Part shown: positions 56,812-64,000 of the stretch, in pieces
How the letters are laid out: each line of letters starts with the position of its first letter
Numbering within the stretch: the first letter of the stretch is position 1
From: Dokdonella sp041395345
GTDB lineage: Bacteria; Pseudomonadota; Gammaproteobacteria; Xanthomonadales; Rhodanobacteraceae
Assembly (NCBI RefSeq): GCF_041395345.1
Contig: NZ_JAWLAR010000005.1
Coordinates: forward strand, 1-64,000
Reading direction: 5' to 3'
DNA: 64,000 nucleotides
Position numbers and translations under genes: made by a program
Notes under the pieces: generated by a model
What the model saw: the letters and a program-made list of their open reading frames with translations, nothing else
Told to the model about the DNA's origin: nothing
The model's database searches: none

Positions 56812-58155
56812 TCAGGTCTCGATGCCCATCTTTTCCATACGCCGATACAGCGCCTGACGAGACAGGCCCAGATCCGCCGCGGCCTGGCTGATCACGCCGC
56901 GAGCACGTTGCAAGGCGGCCTCGATCATGCCCTTGTCGGGTTCGGATTCCGGCGCCATGCGACCCCCCGGCATGCGCGCGGGACCGAGGGCCAGGTCACG
57001 CGCGGTGATGACGCCGTCGCTGCACAGCAGACTGGCCCGGTCAATCGCATTCTTGAGCTCGCGTACATTGCCGGGCCAGGCGTGCGCCGACAAGGCCGAA
57101 CGCGCTCCGCTGTCCAGGGTCGCCCTGCCCTGCAGGAAATGTTCGGCCAGCGGCAGGATGTCGTCGCTGCGCTCGGACAATGCAGGCAGGCGAAGCTCGA
57201 TGACATTCAAGCGGTAGAACAGATCCTCGCGGAAACTGTGATCCTGGATCTTGGCGGCAAGATCCGCATTGGTTGCACTGATCACGCGCACGGCCACCTG
57301 CCGGGTCTTGCTGGATCCGAGGCGCTCGAACTGTCCGGTCTCCAGCACGCGCAGCAGCTTCATCTGCCCGGCCAGCGGAAGGTTGCCAATCTCATCGAGA
57401 AACAGCGTGCCGCCATCGGCTGCCTCAAAGCGACCCTCCCGGGCTCGATTGGGTGCGCCGGTATAGGCGCCGGGCTCGGCGCCAAACAATTCGGCTTCGA
57501 TCAATTCGGAGGGAAGCGCGCCACAATTCACGGTCAGGAAAGGTCCCTCTGCACGCGTCGAGTTGGCTTGCACGATCTCGGCAATGCGCTCCTTGCCGGC
57601 GCCATTCGGCCCGGTGATCAGTACCGACACGTCCGCGCGCGCAACCTGGCAGGCCAGTTCGACCACGCGCTCCATTGCGCTGGAGCAGAACACGATACCG
57701 CGCAGATCGTATTTTTCGTCGAGCTGCTTGCGCCGACGGCGGCGCTCATCGCGGAAACGGGACACTTCGCGGGTCGCCTCCGAGAGTTCGAGCAGGTTCT
57801 CGACCGTCGCCAGCAGCTTGTTGTCGTCCCAGGGCTTGCCGATGTAGTCGCCCGCACCGGCCTTGACCAGTTCGACGGCGGTCTCCAGTCGCGTCCATGC
57901 CGTAAGCAGGATGATCGGCAAATCGGAATAGTCGCGGCGGATCGAGCGATACAGCTCGATGCCTTCCTCTCCCGAGGTGGTATCGGCGCTGAAGTTCATG
58001 TCCTGGACAACGAGGTCAACCTCCTCCCGAGCCAGCACGGCAAGGCCTTCCGCTGGCGACGTCGCCAGGAGCGTGCGGATGTCGCGCAAGCCAAACAGCA
58101 CGTCTAGCGCCGTGCCTACGGCAGGATTGTCGTCGATCACCAGTACGGTGCGCAT
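56812..58155 (-). CDS. NtrC-type sigma-54-dependent response regulator
   Basis: 447 residues. Receiver domain with Asp8/Asp9 (VLVIDDNPAVG) and phospho-acceptor Asp52 (VVQDMNFSADTTSGEEG, with a small insertion after it). AAA+ domain with Walker A GPNGAGKE (182-189), the sigma-54 contact loop as GAYTGA (229-234, Tyr for the usual Phe), GGTLFLDEIGNLPLAGQMKL and FREDLFYRLNVIELRLPAL. A Fis-type helix-turn-helix (QAAADLGLSRQALYRRMEKM) ends the protein. It presumably activates sigma-54 promoters, perhaps for the adjacent exporter genes, in response to the NtrY-like kinase. Confidence 0.95.
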   Translation of the reverse strand: MRTVLVIDDNPAVGTALDVLFGLRDIRTLLATSPAEGLAVLAREEVDLVVQDMNFSADTTSGEEGIELYRSIRRDYSDLPIILLTAWTRLETAVELVKAGAGDYIGKPWDDNKLLATVENLLELSEATREVSRFRDERRRRRKQLDEKYDLRGIVFCSSAMERVVELACQVARADVSVLITGPNGAGKERIAEIVQANSTRAEGPFLTVNCGALPSELIEAELFGAEPGAYTGAPNRAREGRFEAADGGTLFLDEIGNLPLAGQMKLLRVLETGQFERLGSSKTRQVAVRVISATNADLAAKIQDHSFREDLFYRLNVIELRLPALSERSDDILPLAEHFLQGRATLDSGARSALSAHAWPGNVRELKNAIDRASLLCSDGVITARDLALGPARMPGGRMAPESEPDKGMIEAALQRARGVISQAAADLGLSRQALYRRMEKMGIET

Positions 58156-58228
58156 GGCTCGGGTTCGTTCAGGACATCGACGCATGGCTGCTTGGATGCA
58201 GCCAGGCGCGAAAGGGTTACATTTTAGC

Positions 58229-58334
58229 GGGAATTGGGAATGGAGAATGGGGAATGGGTTTGAAGCGGCGAAAGCTGCAGCCCTCTCACGGCTCTTGCGT
58301 TTGCCAATTCCCTATTCCCTCTTCTCCACTCCCT
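58229..58334. repeat. G-rich interspersed element, copy 1
   Basis: Repeats of GGGAATTGG/GGGAATGG fill 58229-58258; after GGGTTTGAAGCGG and about 45 unique bases, the inverted arm with CCAATTCCC and CTATTCCC appears at 58304-58334. It lies between the NtrC-like gene and the permease gene. Similar G-rich GGAATGG elements are common between genes in Xanthomonadales. Confidence 0.7.
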
Positions 58335-58338
58335 GCCT

Positions 58339-59550
58339 TCAGACGCTTCTCGTCGCCACTGCCGGCGGCACTCGGGAGGCGCGCATGGCCGGCCCCAGCA
58401 CCGCAAGCTGCCCCAGCGCCCAAAGGCAGATGAAACCGACCGGCACGTAGTACCAGGGCAGGCGCGGCGACTGGTAGGTCTGCATCATCCACAAACTGAA
58501 GGCGTAGGCGAGCACCGCACCGACAACCAGCCCAAGCGTGGTGATGATGAAGTTCTCGGTCTGGAAGTAACGCAGGATGTTCTTGCGCGACGCGCCGAGG
58601 GCACGGCGCGTTCCGATCTGGCGCGTGCGCTGGGCGACCCAGAAGCTGGCCATGCCAACGATACCCAGAGCGGTGATGCCGAGCAGGGCCACGATCACCA
58701 CGCCGAGAATGATCGCCATGGCGCGATCGCCGGCATAGGCTTCCTGCCGGGTTTCTTCCATGGTGCGCATCTTGCCGATGATGCGGCTCGTGTTGGTCTC
58801 GGCCATCTTCTGCTCGACCGCCTTGAGAACTTCATCACGTCGACCCGGCTCGGCGCGAACCAGGTAGCGCGTGCTATTGCCAAAAGGCATGTAGACCGGA
58901 ACAAACGTCGAATTTTCCACTTCGTCGCTTTCCATCCAGGGTTGCTGGGTTTTCTCGACGATACCGACGATCGTGCTGGTCGGAGGTTCCTCGCCCATGT
59001 AGACCTGCTTGCCGATGGCGTTCTCGCCCGGGAACAGCTTCTCGGCAAGGGCCTTGGTCACGATAATGACCGAAGGCTTCAGCTCATCGCCGAAATTGAC
59101 GGTCGTCATTTCTTCTGGCTTGAAGTTGCGTCCGGCAACGAGATTCACGCCGAAGGTATCGAGTGCCCGGTCGTCGACGAGGTAGATCGTCGTACCTGCC
59201 GTGGAGGTTTTCTGGTTGGGCTGCAAGCTGAGGCCGGTGCCCCACCCGCCTCCGCTCATCGGCACGGAATTGGTACTCGTGGCTTCGGCGACTCCAGGCA
59301 TCGAACGCAGCACGGCGAGGTCCTCGCCGATGGTCGCCGCCGGGTTGAATCCCTCGCCGAATCCGGAACTGCTGAAATAGAACGTATCGGATTCGTTCAT
59401 GCCGCTGGGACGATTCATCTGATCAACGCGCTGCCCGATGATGAACAAGGCATTGCAGACAATGGCCAGAGTCAGTGCAACCTGAAGGCCGATCAGGATC
59501 ATCGAAACCTTGCTGCGCATCAGGGCGGAGAGTATCGGGCGGATTTCCAT
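58339..59550 (-). CDS. MacB/FtsX-type ABC transporter permease
   Basis: 403 residues. One N-terminal helix (VSMILIGLQVALTLAIVCNA), a large periplasmic MacB-PCD-like domain (about residues 45-275) and three C-terminal helices (AIILGVVIVALLGITALGIV, NFIITTLGLVVGAVLAYAFS, VGFICLWALGQLAVLGP) form the FtsX/MacB topology; RQIGTRRALGASRKNILRYF is the conserved cytoplasmic loop. It is the second permease of the cassette and likely partners the preceding one. The substrate of this tripartite-like exporter is unknown. Confidence 0.92.
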   Translation of the reverse strand: MEIRPILSALMRSKVSMILIGLQVALTLAIVCNALFIIGQRVDQMNRPSGMNESDTFYFSSSGFGEGFNPAATIGEDLAVLRSMPGVAEATSTNSVPMSGGGWGTGLSLQPNQKTSTAGTTIYLVDDRALDTFGVNLVAGRNFKPEEMTTVNFGDELKPSVIIVTKALAEKLFPGENAIGKQVYMGEEPPTSTIVGIVEKTQQPWMESDEVENSTFVPVYMPFGNSTRYLVRAEPGRRDEVLKAVEQKMAETNTSRIIGKMRTMEETRQEAYAGDRAMAIILGVVIVALLGITALGIVGMASFWVAQRTRQIGTRRALGASRKNILRYFQTENFIITTLGLVVGAVLAYAFSLWMMQTYQSPRLPWYYVPVGFICLWALGQLAVLGPAMRASRVPPAVATRSV

Positions 59551-59560
59551 GGCTTTGTTC

Positions 59561-59648
59561 CGGGAAATGGGGAATGGGGAATGGGGAATCGGATGAGGGG
59601 TCGGCGCGAGCTGGACGCTCTTGCCATCCTCCTGCTACCGATTCCCGG
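59561..59648. repeat. G-rich interspersed element, copy 2
   Basis: GGGAAATGG, GGAATGGGG, GGAATGGGG and GGAATCGG follow each other at 59562-59592, and CCGATTCCCGG closes the element as an inverted arm at 59638-59648. It occupies the spacer between the two permease genes. Confidence 0.65.
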
Positions 59649-59651
59649 CAA

Positions 59652-60956
59652 TCAGATCTTCAACTGCGCTGCGGGCTGGACGCGGCACGCGCGCCAGGTT
59701 GGATAGAGACCGGCGAGGATGGCAGACACGACTGCCAGTGCAATCGTGACGCCAATCATCGTCCAGTCGAGCTGGGTGACTGTCTTGAGGCTCGAGTAGA
59801 GGCTGCGTACGCCTAGCAAGCCAAGTCCGGTCAGTGCCAGTCCGAGAATGCCTCCGCTCAATCCGACCACGCCGGACTCGATCAGGAACTGGCTGAAAAC
59901 ATCGCGCCGGCTCGCACCAAGTGCGCGACGCAGGCCGATTTCTCCGGACTTGCGCGTGAATTTCGCCAGCAGGAGCCCAACGGTGTTGACCAGACAGACA
60001 ATGAGGAAGGCGAAGGCCAGACCCGTCTGCACCTGGACATCGCTGGAGACGACTTCCTGGTCGGCGATCCATTCATTGACGTCGAGCAGCCGATTGTTGA
60101 GCGGTCGCGGAAAGCGGCCGAGCTTCTTCTGTTCGCCGACATAGCTGTCGAGGAACGACGCATATTCGGCCAGTCGCTGCGGCGAATCGAGCTGAACCCA
60201 CATCTGCATCCAGACGCAATCCGAATCGAGGTAGGAATCCCATCCGTCGCCAGGCGACTTCCAGCAGCTGTTGTTGCCGGTCGAACGCTGCTTCAGGTCG
60301 ATCGCGGTCGTAAACGGCATGAAGAACTCGTCAGGATCCTCGAAGGGTCCATTGGTCAGATCGTAGTAGCGCGAACGCAGATTCCAGTCGTCGAGCACGC
60401 CGACCACGGTGTAGTCGATGTCGTCCATGCGCACGCTCTTGCCGACGCTGTCCTGGCCACCGAAGAGTTTTTCGTTGAGATCCTTGCCAAGGACGATGAC
60501 CCGCTCATGGGCGGCGTCCTGGGCCTTGCTCCACGGCGCCCCGTACCGGAACGGCGGCTCGAACATGCCGAAGAAATCCGTGTAGGTGACGCGGCCGAGC
60601 GCACGAAACGGCTTCAGATCCTTGTTGTCCGGCTGGAACGGCAGGGCCAGCTTGAACATGGCTGCCTGCTTGTCCGCCTTGCCTGCCTCCATCAGGGCGA
60701 CCGCATCGCGGTAGGTGACCTGGTCCGGCGGCCGGCCATCGTCGTAATAGGCTTCGTCCGCACTCCAGTTGTCGAGTTGCACGTAGTGCAGCTTGTCGCT
60801 CTTCCAGGGAATCGGATCGCTGCCCATCAGGTGCATGACGGTCAGCGTTGTCATGCTGGCGGCAATGCCCAAACCGATGCCGACGACCATCAGCGCGGTC
60901 AGGATCGGGTTGCGGCGCAGGCTGCGCATGCCGAGTTGTAGATAGTAGGTAAACAT
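59652..60956 (-). CDS. FtsX-family ABC transporter permease
   Basis: 434 residues. N-terminal helix (PILTALMVVGIGLGIAASMT), a large extracytoplasmic domain (about residues 45-300, with VIVLGKDLNEKLFGGQDSVG as in MacB permeases), and three C-terminal helices (FAFLIVCLVNTVGLLLAKFT, GVVGLSGGILGLALTGLGLL, IGVTIALAVVSAILAGLYPT). IGLRRALGASRRDVFSQFLI is the conserved loop facing the ATPase. It is encoded between the ATPase and the second permease, all on the minus strand. Confidence 0.92.
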   Translation of the reverse strand: MFTYYLQLGMRSLRRNPILTALMVVGIGLGIAASMTTLTVMHLMGSDPIPWKSDKLHYVQLDNWSADEAYYDDGRPPDQVTYRDAVALMEAGKADKQAAMFKLALPFQPDNKDLKPFRALGRVTYTDFFGMFEPPFRYGAPWSKAQDAAHERVIVLGKDLNEKLFGGQDSVGKSVRMDDIDYTVVGVLDDWNLRSRYYDLTNGPFEDPDEFFMPFTTAIDLKQRSTGNNSCWKSPGDGWDSYLDSDCVWMQMWVQLDSPQRLAEYASFLDSYVGEQKKLGRFPRPLNNRLLDVNEWIADQEVVSSDVQVQTGLAFAFLIVCLVNTVGLLLAKFTRKSGEIGLRRALGASRRDVFSQFLIESGVVGLSGGILGLALTGLGLLGVRSLYSSLKTVTQLDWTMIGVTIALAVVSAILAGLYPTWRACRVQPAAQLKI

Positions 60957-60965
60957 GGCTTTGAG

Positions 60966-60990
60966 TCCGGGATTGGGGAGTCGGGATTCG
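60966..60990. repeat. G-rich interspersed repeat, short copy
   Basis: TCCGGGATTGGGGAGTCGGG carries degenerate GGGATTGG/GGAGTCGGG units of the same family in the 63-base spacer between permease and ATPase genes. Confidence 0.45.
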
Positions 60991-61019
60991 TCTCACGATG
61001 GCGACGTCTGGACCGACTC

Positions 61020-61772
61020 TTACTGGCTGTTCGAGGCGCTCGCAAAACGATCTTCGGACGCGTGACTTCCACCCCCTGAATGCGCCTCGCGCAATCGCGG
61101 GACGTCATCGAAATCGGTGACCTGGCCATCGATGACGTGCACATTGCGCTGGGCACGGGCGGCAAGCTCCGGGTCATGAGTGACCATGACGATGGTCGTA
61201 CCCTGGCGGTTGATTTCCTCAAGCAGCTCGAGGACACCGCGCGCCATCAGGGAATCGAGGTTTCCGGTCGGCTCATCCGCCAGCAGCAGTCGCGGCGAAC
61301 CGGCAAGCGCACGCGCGATCGCGACACGCTGCTGCTGTCCGCCCGACAGTTCGGACGGGTAGTGCTTCATGCGCGAAGACAGGCCCACCCTGGTCAGCGA
61401 TTCCTCGATGCGCTTCTTGCGATCCGCCGCCGCAAAGCCGCGATAGCGGAGCGGCACGTCGACGTTGTCGAAGAGGTTGAGGTCCGGAATCAGGTTGAAG
61501 CTCTGGAAGATGAAACCGATTTTCTCGTTGCGCAGCTTTGAACGGGCATTGTCGTTGAGGCCACTCACGTCGACGCCGTCAAGCAGGTACTCGCCACCCG
61601 TGAATTCCTCGAGCAGGCCAGCGATATTGAGAAAGGTGGTCTTGCCCGAGCCCGAAGGACCGGTTACCGCGACAAACTCGCCTTCGCGCACATGGATCGA
61701 GAAATCCCGCAACGCATGGGTTTCGATGAGGTGGGTCTGGTAGACCTTTTGCAGGTGGGTCATCTTTAACAT
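61020..61772 (-). CDS. ABC transporter ATP-binding protein (MacB/LolD type)
   Basis: About 250 residues from the ATG at 61772. Walker A GPSGSGKTT (38-46), Q-loop FIFQSFNLIPDLNLFDNVDV, signature LSGGQQQRVAIARAL, Walker B LLLADEPTGNLD and switch His in MVTHDPELA are intact. It energises the two FtsX-type permeases encoded downstream, with the HlyD-like adaptor upstream: a MacAB-like export system with separate ATPase. In-frame sequence upstream of the chosen start contains the repeat element and is excluded. Confidence 0.95.
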   Translation of the reverse strand: MLKMTHLQKVYQTHLIETHALRDFSIHVREGEFVAVTGPSGSGKTTFLNIAGLLEEFTGGEYLLDGVDVSGLNDNARSKLRNEKIGFIFQSFNLIPDLNLFDNVDVPLRYRGFAAADRKKRIEESLTRVGLSSRMKHYPSELSGGQQQRVAIARALAGSPRLLLADEPTGNLDSLMARGVLELLEEINRQGTTIVMVTHDPELAARAQRNVHVIDGQVTDFDDVPRLREAHSGGGSHASEDRFASASNSQ

Positions 61773-61788
61773 CGGCTTTGCCTCTGCT

Positions 61789-61946
61789 TGGGAATGGGGA
61801 ATCGGGATCTGGAATCTGGAATCTGGAAAAACTTCTATGCGTGTCGATGGTGGCTCCTGGATGAAGACTTCGTGTGTGCGGAACAGGCGGCGCGACATGA
61901 AGCCCGCTTCAAACCCATTCTCGTTTCTCGATTCCCCATTCCCATC
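61789..61946. repeat. G-rich interspersed element, copy 3 (inverted orientation)
   Basis: GGGAATGGGGAATCGGGA and GGAATCTGG units cover 61793-61829. After about 75 bases, CCGCTTCAAACCC and an inverted arm with CGATTCCCC and ATTCCC (61930-61945) close it. The CCGCTTCAAACCC segment is the complement of GGGTTTGAAGCGG in copy 1, so this is the same element in reverse orientation, between adaptor and ATPase genes. Confidence 0.7.
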
Positions 61947-63216
61947 AGTTGAGAGCCACTCGTTGTGCGCCATTGAACTGGTCGGTGCCTGAAATCACGA
62001 TACGGTCACCTTCCTTGACACCGGAAACGATCTCGACCGAATTGAGACTGGTTGCGCCCACCACGATCGGCGTGCGCTCGGCGACACCGTCGCGAACAAC
62101 GTAGGCAACACGCCCGGCGCCGGTATCCACAAACGGTCCACGCTCGACCATCAGCACATCGGGATGTTCGTCCATCAGGATGCGTGTGGTCAGACGCTGG
62201 TTCTGGCGCAGGCCCGCAGGCTTCTTGTCGACAAAGCGGATGCGTCCGCTGACCTGGCCATCGACAACCTCGGGCGAGACCGAACTGATTTCGCCGGCGT
62301 AGTTGCCGGAACCGTCGCGGATTTCGGCGCCCATGCCGATCGACAGGTCATGCGCGAAAACTTCAGGGACCTTGACCTCGATCTCGAGCGCACTGAGGTC
62401 GACGACGCTCAGGATCGGCGCATTGGCCGCAACATTGGCGCGCTGCTGAACCAGCAACTGGCCGACCTGCCCATCCACAGGCGATCGCACCTTGAGTTCT
62501 TCGACCTGGCGCTGCAGGTCTTCGGCCAGCAAACGCTGGCGGTCCAGTGCCAGGCGCTTGCTCTTCAACTCGAAGGCCAGGCTTTCAATGTCGAGCTTCA
62601 TGTCGGCTTCGGCATTGGCGACCGTGATATCGGCCTTGGCCAGTGAATCCTGGGTACGCAGCAAATCCATTTCGGACATCGCGCCGGCTTCGTATGCACG
62701 CTTGGTCCGCTCGACTTCGCGTTTCGCCGTCTGCTGGTCGATGCGGGCCTGATCGAGAACCTTCTTCGCCGCGAGTTGCTGCTTGCGATGGTCGAGCCCG
62801 GCCCGCTCGACTTCGATCTCGAGGCTTTCGCGCGTCGCCTGCTCCTGCTGCAGTCGATTGCTCAGTTCCGGGCTCACCACTTCGGCCAGCACCTGGTCCC
62901 TGGAAACCTTGTCGCCGGCATTGACCATGAGCGTGACCGTGCCCGCGTTGGCTGCGTAGAGCGTCGGGCTGACGGCCGCAATGACGCTGCCCTGCACCGA
63001 CACATCGCGTGTCAGGGTTCCGCGCTTGACTTCGGCGACGCGCAGTCGGCTCGAGTTGGCCGAGATATCCGAGGAAAACAGCCGCGTAGCGGTCGGTATG
63101 ACCAGGGCAAGCACCACAATGACGGCCAGCGCAGCGATGCCTGGCTTGATCCAGCGGCGACCGCGCCCGGGTTCAAGCTTGATCTGGCGGTCCTGCGCTG
63201 AGGTATCACGAATCAT
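61945..63216 (-). CDS. HlyD/MacA-type periplasmic adaptor of an ABC exporter
   Basis: 423 residues. An N-terminal membrane anchor (PGIAALAVIVVLALVIPTAT), a biotinyl-lipoyl-like half (VMVNAG-type NAGTVTLMVNAGDKVSRDQV), a long alpha-helical hairpin of coiled-coil character (about residues 100-240), the second lipoyl half (VEELKVRSPVDGQVGQLLVQ) and beta-barrel/membrane-proximal domains (VKVPEVFAHDLSIGMGAEIR, GVKEGDRIVISGTDQF) follow in order. It links the inner-membrane permeases to an outer-membrane channel encoded elsewhere. First gene of the export cassette; an operator-like CGGAC cluster lies upstream. Confidence 0.94.
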   Translation of the reverse strand: MIRDTSAQDRQIKLEPGRGRRWIKPGIAALAVIVVLALVIPTATRLFSSDISANSSRLRVAEVKRGTLTRDVSVQGSVIAAVSPTLYAANAGTVTLMVNAGDKVSRDQVLAEVVSPELSNRLQQEQATRESLEIEVERAGLDHRKQQLAAKKVLDQARIDQQTAKREVERTKRAYEAGAMSEMDLLRTQDSLAKADITVANAEADMKLDIESLAFELKSKRLALDRQRLLAEDLQRQVEELKVRSPVDGQVGQLLVQQRANVAANAPILSVVDLSALEIEVKVPEVFAHDLSIGMGAEIRDGSGNYAGEISSVSPEVVDGQVSGRIRFVDKKPAGLRQNQRLTTRILMDEHPDVLMVERGPFVDTGAGRVAYVVRDGVAERTPIVVGATSLNSVEIVSGVKEGDRIVISGTDQFNGAQRVALN

Positions 63217-63318
63217 TCAAGTCTCCATGGGCGAAACCCGGCTGCCGCCCTTGCACTGGGTGATAGCAACACCCATGCCAGAGCTCAAGTGATTGATTAA
63301 CAGACATTTATTGCAGTA

Positions 63319-63368
63319 GTCCGACCGTTCGGACAGTGTCCGCACACAGCCCGCGGACAACGGCGGAC
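63319..63368. promoter_or_regulatory. Cluster of inverted GTCCG/CGGAC half-sites
   Basis: GTCCGA (63319-63324) and TCGGAC (63329-63334) form a perfect palindrome around CCGT. GTCCGC (63338-63343) pairs with GCGGAC (63353-63358), and a further CGGAC lies at 63364-63368. Five half-sites in 50 bp within the divergent region between the adaptor gene and the ECF sigma gene suggest a repressor or activator operator. Confidence 0.5.
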
Positions 63369-63456
63369 GCCCCGGCGGCCAGGCTCCGCGGCCTGCCGCC
63401 CGGTTCGATGGACATGCGTTGCGACCATCACCTGCACGGGAGCATCCTGAGCCAAC

Positions 63457-64000
63457 GTGAACAGCACTTTCTGCATCGACGTCCCCGACCTTCTCGTCGC
63501 GCGCATCCAGCGCGGCGATGTGGCCGCGTTCGAGCAGATCTACCGGATGTTCGAGCGGCCGGCCTGGAATCTCGCCTTGCGCATGCTGGGCAACAGCGAG
63601 GATGCGCGCGAGATCGTGCACGATGCGCTGCTGCGCGTTTTTGAACGCAGCGGCCAGTATCGCGGCAGCTCGCCGTTCTGGGGGTGGGTTCGACAGATCG
63701 TCCTGAACGAGGCATTGATGCGCCTGCGCCGCGATCGCGGTCGCCCCAACCAGACCCTGGATGACGGCGACGAGCTGCCTGCGGAAACGGCGCCACCCTG
63801 GGCTACGGCCGAATCCGGATTGCTCGAAGCCGCGCTGAGGCAATTGCCCAACACGACACGCAGCGTGATCTGGCTCTATCACGTGGAAGGACACACGCAT
63901 GCCGAGATCGCCGAGTTGACCGGCAACTCGGTCAGTTTTTCCAAATCCCAACTCGCACGCGGCACCGCACGCTTGCGCCAACTGCTGGCAACCCCAGAAG
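63457..64000 (+). CDS. ECF-type RNA polymerase sigma factor, 3' end beyond window
   Basis: Open to the window edge (181 complete codons seen). From a GTG the product reads VNSTFCIDVPDLLVARIQRG, then region 2 with AFEQIYRMFERPAWNLALRM, EDARE IVHDALLRVFERSG and PFWGWVRQIVLNEALMRLRR, and region 4 with LRQLPNTTRSVIWLYHVEGH and HAEIAELTGNSVSFSKSQLA. It is an ECF sigma factor; the stop codon and any anti-sigma gene lie outside. No ATG precedes region 2 in this frame, so GTG is used; its Shine-Dalgarno (GGGAG) is rather distant. It diverges from the ABC exporter cassette. Confidence 0.88.
   Translation, partial: MNSTFCIDVPDLLVARIQRGDVAAFEQIYRMFERPAWNLALRMLGNSEDAREIVHDALLRVFERSGQYRGSSPFWGWVRQIVLNEALMRLRRDRGRPNQTLDDGDELPAETAPPWATAESGLLEAALRQLPNTTRSVIWLYHVEGHTHAEIAELTGNSVSFSKSQLARGTARLRQLLATPE

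Noticed and set aside
1..64000. tRNA or rRNA genes
   Set aside because: I looked for T-loop-like GTTCGANTCC motifs with matching stems and for rRNA sequence and found none I could support.

Overview
The window is a GC-rich, densely coded chromosomal segment of a gammaproteobacterium, most likely of the Xanthomonadales (Lysobacterales), perhaps near Rhodanobacteraceae. The support is indirect: secreted proteins ending in a Phe-x-x-Gly-Phe-Asp tail, G-rich GGGAATGG-type intergenic repeats, a GTP-dependent PEP carboxykinase, MetJ, and a macrolide-exporter-like ABC cassette followed by an NtrC/NtrY pair. The species assignment is inference. I found 57 protein genes, the last cut by the window end, and no rRNA, tRNA, CRISPR array, prophage or insertion sequence.

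Layout. 0.1-9.6 kb: exported hypothetical proteins, two membrane diguanylate cyclases and a metallo-beta-lactamase-fold hydrolase. 9.6-15.3 kb: a four-gene signalling operon (FHA-GAF protein, Ser/Thr kinase with TPRs, histidine kinase, LuxR-type regulator) joined by start/stop overlaps. 15.3-19.5 kb: an FG-GAP protein and a small locus of sulfotransferase, atypical class IV aminotransferase and ATP-grasp ligase. 19.6-21.9 kb: DnaA-box-like sites and etfB, a small exported Cys-rich gene, and etfA. 22-29.3 kb: M48 peptidase with YjgN-like protein, GMC oxidoreductase, MOSC protein, nucleotide-exchanger-like transporter and S-formylglutathione hydrolase. 29.6-36.2 kb: hotdog thioesterase and FadE, alpha/beta hydrolase opposite a TetR regulator, and pckG. 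36.3-41.7 kb: two sigma/anti-sigma pairs around a DUF4097 protein, an exported protein and prfC. 41.9-49.2 kb: LemA/HtpX-like pair, serine hydrolase, GPP34 protein, TonB-domain protein and a yqjDEK-like operon.

49.2-52 kb is the most unusual stretch. It carries a MetJ methionine repressor fused in frame to a long lysine/alanine-rich histone-H1-like tail, with more than 1 kb of apparently non-coding DNA on each side. Upstream lies a tandem array of met-box-like octamers, and a bidirectional intrinsic terminator separates it from gcvTH. 52-55.1 kb: gcvT, gcvH, and an NfeD/SPFH pair. 55.1-63.2 kb: a minus-strand series of adaptor, ABC ATPase, two permeases, sigma-54 activator and histidine kinase, with G-rich repeat elements in the spacers. 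A divergent ECF sigma factor runs off the end.

Functional links: FadE, the hotdog thioesterase and EtfBA fit fatty-acid beta-oxidation. GcvTH and MetJ touch one-carbon and methionine metabolism. The cyclases, kinase cascade, sigma factors and NtrC/NtrY system make this a regulation-rich segment.
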